From positions 134,618 to 198,617 of the forward strand of contig LQBI01000031.1 of the NCBI GenBank assembly GCA_002030045.1: a stretch of 64,000 bases of DNA. Reading direction: 5' to 3'. The stretch comes from Candidatus Aegiribacteria sp. MLS_C. Lineage in GTDB: Bacteria > Fermentibacterota > Fermentibacteria > Fermentibacterales > JCC-6. How positions within the stretch are numbered: the first letter of the stretch is position 1; each line of letters starts with the position of its first letter. Below the pieces are notes generated by a model, which did no database searches, was not told where the DNA came from, and saw only the letters and a program-made list of their open reading frames with translations. Both the position numbers and the translations under genes were made by a program. Positions 59,329-64,000 of the stretch are shown here, in pieces.

Positions 59329-62300
59329 ATGGAGAAGATCAGGCTCAGGATCAACGGCAGGGAGATAGAGGCCACTCCAGGGAAGACGATCCTCGAAGTG
59401 GTACAGGAGAACCAGCTGGACGATATTCCGACCCTGTGTCATTCACCGGAGCTGGAGCCCTACGGTTCCTGCTTCCTCTGCGTCGTCGAGGTCAAGGGAA
59501 GGAACAACCTCGTTCCTTCCTGCGCCACGAAGATCTCGCCCGGCATGGAGGTGGAGACCAGGAACGAAAGGATAATCGCTTCGCGCAGGACGGCACTCGA
59601 ACTGCTGACTTCCAACCATTACGCGGACTGCGTTTCCCCGTGCATGGAGGGATGTCCTGCCGGAGTCGATGTCCAGGGCTACATTGCACTGGCGGCCATG
59701 GGCCAGTACAGGAAGGCCGTGGACCTTATCCGGGAGACCAACCCGCTTCCGGCGGTCTGCGGACGAGTGTGCGTACGGAAGTGCGAGGAAGTCTGCCGAA
59801 GGAAGGACATAGACGCCTCGGTAGCCATCAACAACATCAAGAGGTTCGTATCCGATTCGCCGGAAGCTTACGCCACCGACCCTCAGGGAGACCCTGACAC
59901 GGGAAGGACCGTCGGAATAATCGGATCGGGACCGGCCGGCCTCACCGCCGCGTGGTTCCTTGCCAGGAGCGGCATAAAGCCGGTCATCTACGAGATGAAC
60001 CAGCGCACCGGAGGCATGCTCCGATACGGTATTCCCGAGTACAGGCTCCCGGACGACGTTCTCGACAGGGAAGTCGAATACATATGCAGGGCAGGGGTGG
60101 AGATAAGGTGCGGAGTAAAGGTCGGCAGGGATGTAAGCCTGGACGAGCTGAGGAAGAGGCACGATGCCGTCTTCATAGGTCCGGGTGCCTGGACCGGCAA
60201 AGCCATGAGGGTCGAGGGCGAGTACGATACCGAAGGCGTGGTCACCGGCGCCGACTTCCTGGTGGAGAAGGCCGACGATCCGGAACCAGTATCCGGCACG
60301 GTAGTCGTGGTCGGCGGCGGGAATACCGCCATGGACGCCGCCAGGACATCGTGGAGGCTTAATGCCGACAAGGTAATAATCCTGTATCGCCGCACAAGGG
60401 CGGAGATGCCGGCTGATCCCATGGAGATCGAGGACTGCCTGGACGAGGGCATCGAGATAATGGAGCTGGCTGCTCCGACCGGAATAGTCAGGAAGGACGG
60501 CAGGCTGGTCGCCCTGAAGTGCCAGAGGATGAAGCTGGGCGATCCCGATGCATCTGGACGCCGCAGGCCGATACCCATCGAGGGCGCGGAGTTCGAACTG
60601 CCCTGTGAACTCGCCATATCCGCCATCGGGCAGGACACCGTCCTGAACGGCCTGGTCGAGGCGGAAGGGGAGGAGATAGAACTCACGCGATGGAACACAT
60701 ACGTGATCGATCCCGGGACGATGATGACGAACATAGAGGGGGTTTTCGCCGGAGGTGACGCGGCCGACGATGGTCCCACAGTGGCAATTGACGCCATCCG
60801 CGACGGCCAGAAGGCCGCAGCGGCGATCCGGGCCTGGCTCCTGGGCGAGGACCCGGCGCCTGAACCCTTCGTCGTGAGGAAGGACTTCTGGGAGAAGCCC
60901 GGACATGCCGAAATGGGTGATATCAGGGAATCGCCTCGTCACGAAGTGCACATGATAGATGTGGACGAGAGACGCAGCAGCTTTGTCGAGGTATCAACCG
61001 GTTTCGAGCCTGAAGACAACGTCCACGAGTGCGGGAGGTGCCTCTCATGCGGCTGCGTCAGGTTCGAGGACTGCAAACTCAGGCTCTACGCCGAGGAGTA
61101 CGGCGTGGATATGGAGCACTTCAGGGGCCGTGTCCGGAAGCACAGGGTGGACGACCGCCATCCCTACATCGTCTACGATCCCAACAAGTGCATACTATGC
61201 GCCAGATGCATAAGGACCTGCGCTCGGATACTTCCCATACCCGCCCTGGGACTGGTTAACAGGGGCTTCAGGACCGAGATGCGTCCGGCGATGAACGATC
61301 CTCTGATAGAGACAAGCTGCGTCAGCTGCGGGAACTGTGTGGACTCATGCCCCACCGCGGCCCTGACGGTCAAGTACCCTTTCCCGGGCAGGGCCTGCCT
61401 CGAGAGCGAGGATGTGAAGTCACACTGCGGGTTCTGTTCCCTCGGCTGCGAGATAACGGTGAAGAATTTCGGGGAGGGAAGGTACTACATAACCTCCTCG
61501 GGAGTGCCCGGGGACTACCTCTGCAGGTACGGGCGCTTCGGGAATGAACTCTTCATCAGGAAGGACAGGCTCACGGGCGCGGTCTGGAAGCAGGGATCGA
61601 CCTATTCACCCGTAAGCCTGAGGACCGCCTACTCCGGAATAGTGGAAAGCCTCAGAAGGATCGCGGAGGAATACGGACCGGAGAGCGTCGGTGTTTTCGT
61701 CTCGCCGGAGCTGACCAATGAGGAACTGTACCTTTCCGGCAGGATAGCGAGGGAAGGCATCGGGACAAGCAACGTGGGGTCCCTCGCCATCATCTCGGGC
61801 GCCGGCAGGTCCGGGGTCCTGGACGGGTCCTTCGGTTTCACGGCATCGACATCTGACAGGGGATGCCTTTCGGATGCCGACCTGATAATCTGCAACAACA
61901 CATCCCTGGAGTCCGACCATCTGGTGCTGGCGGTTGACGTCATCCAGGCGGTGCGTGACGGTGCGAAGCTCGTTGTCTCGAACTCGATCCTCGACTCCAC
62001 AGACCAGCATATCGCTGCGTTGACCGTGGATCCGATCAGGGGCAGGGCCTCCTTCTTCTGGAATGCCGTCATGCAGGTCCTGATCGACGACGGGGACGTT
62101 GACCCGCAGGGACTCGAGGGAGCCGATGACTTCCTTAGGGACCGGGAGGTCACAGTGGAGTCCGCTGCCGCGAAGGCTGGAGTGGACGTAAGCGATGTGT
62201 ACGAGACCGCCGAACTGCTTCGCTACGCCGGCAAGGTCGTATTCGTGCACAGCCCCGACCGTGCGCAGGATGCGTCCCCGGACGACATGGAGATCTTCGC

Positions 62301-62994
62301 GGACCTCACGCTCCTATTGAGGGATAAGGGCAGGAGGGTGGACATACTGCTTCCCAGGCTGCTGGCCAACAGCGCGGGCCTCGAGGTTACGGGAGCGGAT
62401 CCGGCGTTCCTTCCAGGAAGGAGACCGTCAAGGGACGGTCTGCCCGGTGCGGCTTCCAGTCAGGATCTGAGGCGGATGCTCGAGGTTGGAGGGCTCAGGG
62501 CGGCACTGGTGGTCGGGGAGAACCCTCTCGAACACGACATGACGGGCTCCTGGTTCAGCAACGTGGATTTCCTGGCGGCGATGGACTGGACCGATACCGA
62601 GACCACCCGGTTCGCCGATTATACGATCCCGGGAACGACTTACCTCGAGACACCGGGAACCAGGTGCAACTTCGAGGGCAGGCTCATCGATTTTGCAGGC
62701 GCGGTAATGCCTCCCTCGGGAAGGAGCAGCATCGAGGTGCTGCAGGGTCTCGCCTCGGCCTTCGGGATCGATCCTTCGACGGAAGGACTCGATACCCTGG
62801 TCAGGGACAGCCTGGGAGAGCTGGCGAGGTTCTACTGGAACACTGGGCAGGAAAGGGAGTGGGACGGAAGAGGGAAGCTGGTCCCGGTAGCGGCCGAGGC
62901 GAAGGCGGCTCCGTTAGAGCCTCCTCTGACCCATTCCCAGGAATACAGGCAGGAGATCCGCCTGGTAGGCACCGAACGCTACCGCGTCACCTAG
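59329..62994 (+). CDS. GltD-like/NuoG-like fusion subunit, Stn-type transhydrogenase candidate
   Basis: 1221 residues. The order is: a [2Fe-2S] domain (CHSPELEPYGSCFLC, 1-75); a GltD-type Fe-S domain (DCVSPCMEGCPAGVDVQGYI, CGRVCVRKCEEVCRR, 95-185); an NADPH/FAD unit (GIIGSGPAGLTAAWFLARSG near 199, VVVGGGNTAMDAARTS near 329, GVFAGGDA); a cysteine group HECGRCLSCGC near 566; two [4Fe-4S] clusters (CILCARCIRTC, CVSCGNCVDSCP, 620-680); and a molybdopterin-oxidoreductase-like region from 700 (HCGFCSLGCEI, CRYGRFG). The catalytic Sec/Cys of formate dehydrogenases is absent (the position reads hydrophobic, near SLAIISG) and no H-cluster motif occurs. With the NuoE- and NuoF-like partners this composition fits Stn-type electron-bifurcating NADH/NADPH/ferredoxin transhydrogenases. 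GGAGCGGCC precedes the ATG. Confidence 0.85.
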   Translation: MEKIRLRINGREIEATPGKTILEVVQENQLDDIPTLCHSPELEPYGSCFLCVVEVKGRNNLVPSCATKISPGMEVETRNERIIASRRTALELLTSNHYADCVSPCMEGCPAGVDVQGYIALAAMGQYRKAVDLIRETNPLPAVCGRVCVRKCEEVCRRKDIDASVAINNIKRFVSDSPEAYATDPQGDPDTGRTVGIIGSGPAGLTAAWFLARSGIKPVIYEMNQRTGGMLRYGIPEYRLPDDVLDREVEYICRAGVEIRCGVKVGRDVSLDELRKRHDAVFIGPGAWTGKAMRVEGEYDTEGVVTGADFLVEKADDPEPVSGTVVVVGGGNTAMDAARTSWRLNADKVIILYRRTRAEMPADPMEIEDCLDEGIEIMELAAPTGIVRKDGRLVALKCQRMKLGDPDASGRRRPIPIEGAEFELPCELAISAIGQDTVLNGLVEAEGEEIELTRWNTYVIDPGTMMTNIEGVFAGGDAADDGPTVAIDAIRDGQKAAAAIRAWLLGEDPAPEPFVVRKDFWEKPGHAEMGDIRESPRHEVHMIDVDERRSSFVEVSTGFEPEDNVHECGRCLSCGCVRFEDCKLRLYAEEYGVDMEHFRGRVRKHRVDDRHPYIVYDPNKCILCARCIRTCARILPIPALGLVNRGFRTEMRPAMNDPLIETSCVSCGNCVDSCPTAALTVKYPFPGRACLESEDVKSHCGFCSLGCEITVKNFGEGRYYITSSGVPGDYLCRYGRFGNELFIRKDRLTGAVWKQGSTYSPVSLRTAYSGIVESLRRIAEEYGPESVGVFVSPELTNEELYLSGRIAREGIGTSNVGSLAIISGAGRSGVLDGSFGFTASTSDRGCLSDADLIICNNTSLESDHLVLAVDVIQAVRDGAKLVVSNSILDSTDQHIAALTVDPIRGRASFFWNAVMQVLIDDGDVDPQGLEGADDFLRDREVTVESAAAKAGVDVSDVYETAELLRYAGKVVFVHSPDRAQDASPDDMEIFADLTLLLRDKGRRVDILLPRLLANSAGLEVTGADPAFLPGRRPSRDGLPGAASSQDLRRMLEVGGLRAALVVGENPLEHDMTGSWFSNVDFLAAMDWTDTETTRFADYTIPGTTYLETPGTRCNFEGRLIDFAGAVMPPSGRSSIEVLQGLASAFGIDPSTEGLDTLVRDSLGELARFYWNTGQEREWDGRGKLVPVAAEAKAAPLEPPLTHSQEYRQEIRLVGTERYRVT

Positions 62995-63005
62995 GGGGAC
63001 GGAGG

Positions 63006-63034
63006 CATTTTATTCGCAGAGCACAAATAAAATG
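63006..63034 (+). terminator. AT-rich stem-loop after the fusion-subunit gene
   Basis: CATTTTAT (63006-63013) and ATAAAATG (63027-63034) are perfect 8-bp arms around a 13-nt loop, 11 nt after the stop codon. The stem is AT-rich and no T-run follows, so termination would be weak. It could also be a transposon-related palindrome near the RAYT gene. Confidence 0.4.
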
Positions 63035-63094
63035 TATAATATTCAGTGGGCAGTTCCATTTCCCCTGGACTATTTGTGGCATGACTGTTTCTCT

Positions 63095-63748
63095 TCAGGA
63101 ATGATGTGTTCTGGAACCTGACAGATCGGGATTCCGTGACTTCATGGCGCTGATGAACCACTGTCTTGCGGCGGGTCTGTTCCTTGCAGCTGCTTTTCTT
63201 ATTCTGAGGAGCACTTCGGCGTCCGGCTCGATCGTCAGAAAGCCCTCCCAGTCATCGATACTCAGATACTGATCGGAATCCACGGATATAAGAGGGTCGG
63301 AACGTTTCCTTCCAGTATGGTAAGCAGCACTTGACCATCTGTATTCCCAGGCTTCGCCCACGATCCCTGCCCTTACGGGATTCTGCTCCACATATCTGAC
63401 AGCATTGTGGAGGTAAGAAGGGCCGAGCGGACTTGAGCTGAACCGGTACTGCCAGAGATGACCGCTCCATTCATTCTGTCGGTTCACATTACGGGAATAC
63501 AGTGAGTGGGCTTTCCTGAAGCATCTGGCGAACGAATCCCCTTTTCCCGGAACAGCTACGAGGTGAACGTGGTTGTCCATCAGACACCATGATATGAAGA
63601 TGACATCCTCCTCCAAAGCCGATTTGCGGATGAGCGACAGGTACTCGTATCTGTCGGAGTCGGAGAAGAAGACATTCTGCTTCCTGTTGCCTCTCTGGAC
63701 TATGTGGTGAGGCAGTTGAGGTACTACTGTTCTCGCGGTTCTGGCCAT
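63095..63748 (-). CDS. REP-associated tyrosine transposase (RAYT, Y1_Tnp)
   Basis: 217 residues of the Y1 transposase family in its REP-associated (RAYT) form: MARTARTVVPQLPHHIVQRGNRKQNVFF, then YLSLIRKSALEEDVIFISWCLMDNHVHLVAVPG with the metal-binding HVH of the HUH motif, YSRNVNRQNEWSGHLWQYRF, and the HNAVRYVEQNPVRAGIV segment whose tyrosine is the likely catalytic residue. RAYTs are single-copy genes that spread REP palindromes rather than themselves. An ATG three codons upstream (63757) is possible; neither start has a clear ribosome site. The TGTATACATATGTTCAC box and TTGACA in front of it may be the promoter. Confidence 0.88.
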   Translation of the reverse strand: MARTARTVVPQLPHHIVQRGNRKQNVFFSDSDRYEYLSLIRKSALEEDVIFISWCLMDNHVHLVAVPGKGDSFARCFRKAHSLYSRNVNRQNEWSGHLWQYRFSSSPLGPSYLHNAVRYVEQNPVRAGIVGEAWEYRWSSAAYHTGRKRSDPLISVDSDQYLSIDDWEGFLTIEPDAEVLLRIRKAAARNRPAARQWFISAMKSRNPDLSGSRTHHS

Positions 63749-63749
63749 A

Positions 63750-63783
63750 GTGAACATATGTATACAGAAGCAAACGGTGTCAA
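63750..63783 (-). promoter_or_regulatory. Promoter-like region of the RAYT gene sharing a 17-bp motif
   Basis: On the minus strand TTGACA (63783-63778) is followed 11 nt later by TGTATACATATGTTCAC (63766-63750), directly at the gene start. The same 17-mer except one T/C difference lies at 49261-49277. The spacing to a -10 box is not ideal, so a shared regulatory site is as likely as a promoter element. Confidence 0.4.
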
Positions 63784-63893
63784 GTATGGTGTAATGACAC
63801 TTTATAGGTATCAGTCATGATAAAATTCCTCCGTCCCCTTTTTTGTTATGTTCAGGTATTACAAGTAACTTGAGAAGGAAGGGATGATCCGAG

Positions 63894-64000
63894 GTGTTGA
63901 GGGTCCTGGAACTGACAAAGGTGTACGAGCAGGGGAAAAGGGGAAGCGCCGTGACGGTAAGGGCTGTCGACGGTGTCTCCTTCGAATGCGGTCCAGGGGA
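63894..64000 (+). CDS. ABC transporter ATPase, LolD/MacB-like (5' end only)
   Basis: The last 107 bases encode a 35-residue start: GTG or TTG (63897), then RVLELTKVYEQGKRGSAVTVRAVDGVSFECGPG. The pattern LxLTKVYxxG...VRAVDGVSFE is the opening beta-strand region before Walker A of LolD/MacB-type ABC ATPases (lipoprotein release or macrolide-type export). The window ends before Walker A, so the family call rests on this opening only. Confidence 0.6.
   Translation, partial: MLRVLELTKVYEQGKRGSAVTVRAVDGVSFECGPG

Noticed and set aside
59329-62994. Formate dehydrogenase alpha subunit
   Set aside because: The molybdenum-ligating Cys/Sec is replaced by a hydrophobic residue and the N-terminal half is a GltD-type NADPH/FAD unit. 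No formate dehydrogenase-specific motif was seen.

Overview
The window reads as chromosomal DNA of a GC-rich, Gram-negative-type anaerobe, most likely from the FCB superphylum or a neighbouring candidate phylum such as Fermentibacteria. That placement is an inference. It rests on several secreted proteins that end in a short beta-sandwich sorting-like domain (NPSNG...VRVFDITGR...GVYFV type), on heavy use of AGG and ATA codons, on NADH/ferredoxin-type flavin and Fe-S modules, and on a probable selenocysteine protein. No rRNA, tRNA or CRISPR array was seen. Genes are tightly packed, often with 4-nt ATGA overlaps.

Layout. 1-5.2 kb: the end of a secreted PPC-domain protein, an unknown 412-aa protein, a secreted thioredoxin-like selenoprotein with an in-frame TGA and SECIS-like hairpin, and a nifU-nifS pair for Fe-S assembly. 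5.3-20.8 kb: a CASTOR/POLLUX-type ion channel, a nucleotidyltransferase, a chalcone-isomerase-like protein, two PAS hybrid histidine kinases, an EamA transporter, a cyclase-like/AAA/TPR regulator with lost metal ligands, and birA. 20.8-26.9 kb: one eight-gene coupled operon on the minus strand (ArsR, DsrE, TusA, MvhD, two HdrA-like flavoproteins, two FdhB/FrhB-like Fe-S proteins). It joins sulfur-carrier proteins to HdrA/MvhD electron-transfer modules but has no HdrB or HdrC; this is the best candidate for an undescribed system here. 27-34 kb: a diguanylate cyclase behind a 34-bp tandem repeat, assorted enzymes, a decayed secreted-protein gene, an AT-richer BrnT/BrnA toxin-antitoxin island with a clear promoter and operator, and TspO. 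34-39 kb: a coupled four-gene minus-strand operon (hydrolase, DUF523/DUF1722, FAD/Fe-S oxidoreductase, extended SDR). 39-50 kb: pstS behind PHO-box-like repeats, secreted beta-helix and beta-propeller proteins, an iron-complex/B12-type ABC importer, and a DUF255 thioredoxin-domain protein. 50-55 kb: a truncated-looking TauE/SafE protein, an AbrB-type regulator, a 999-aa receiver plus PEP/pyruvate-binding protein, and gdhA. 55.4-63 kb: a palindromic tandem-repeat region, a response regulator with two Lrp-type effector domains, and a NuoE/NuoF/GltD-NuoG-like three-gene operon resembling Stn-type electron-bifurcating transhydrogenases. 63-64 kb: a RAYT transposase and the beginning of an ABC ATPase gene.

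How the genes fit together (inference): the NuoEF/GltD-fusion complex, the HdrA/MvhD operon and NADP-type glutamate dehydrogenase would balance NADH, NADPH and ferredoxin pools in a fermentative or sulfur-reducing anaerobe. NifU/NifS and the TusA/DsrE carriers would handle sulfur for the many Fe-S clusters. The two hybrid kinases, the diguanylate cyclase, the cyclase-like AAA protein and the Lrp-type response regulator form a large signalling repertoire for so short a stretch.
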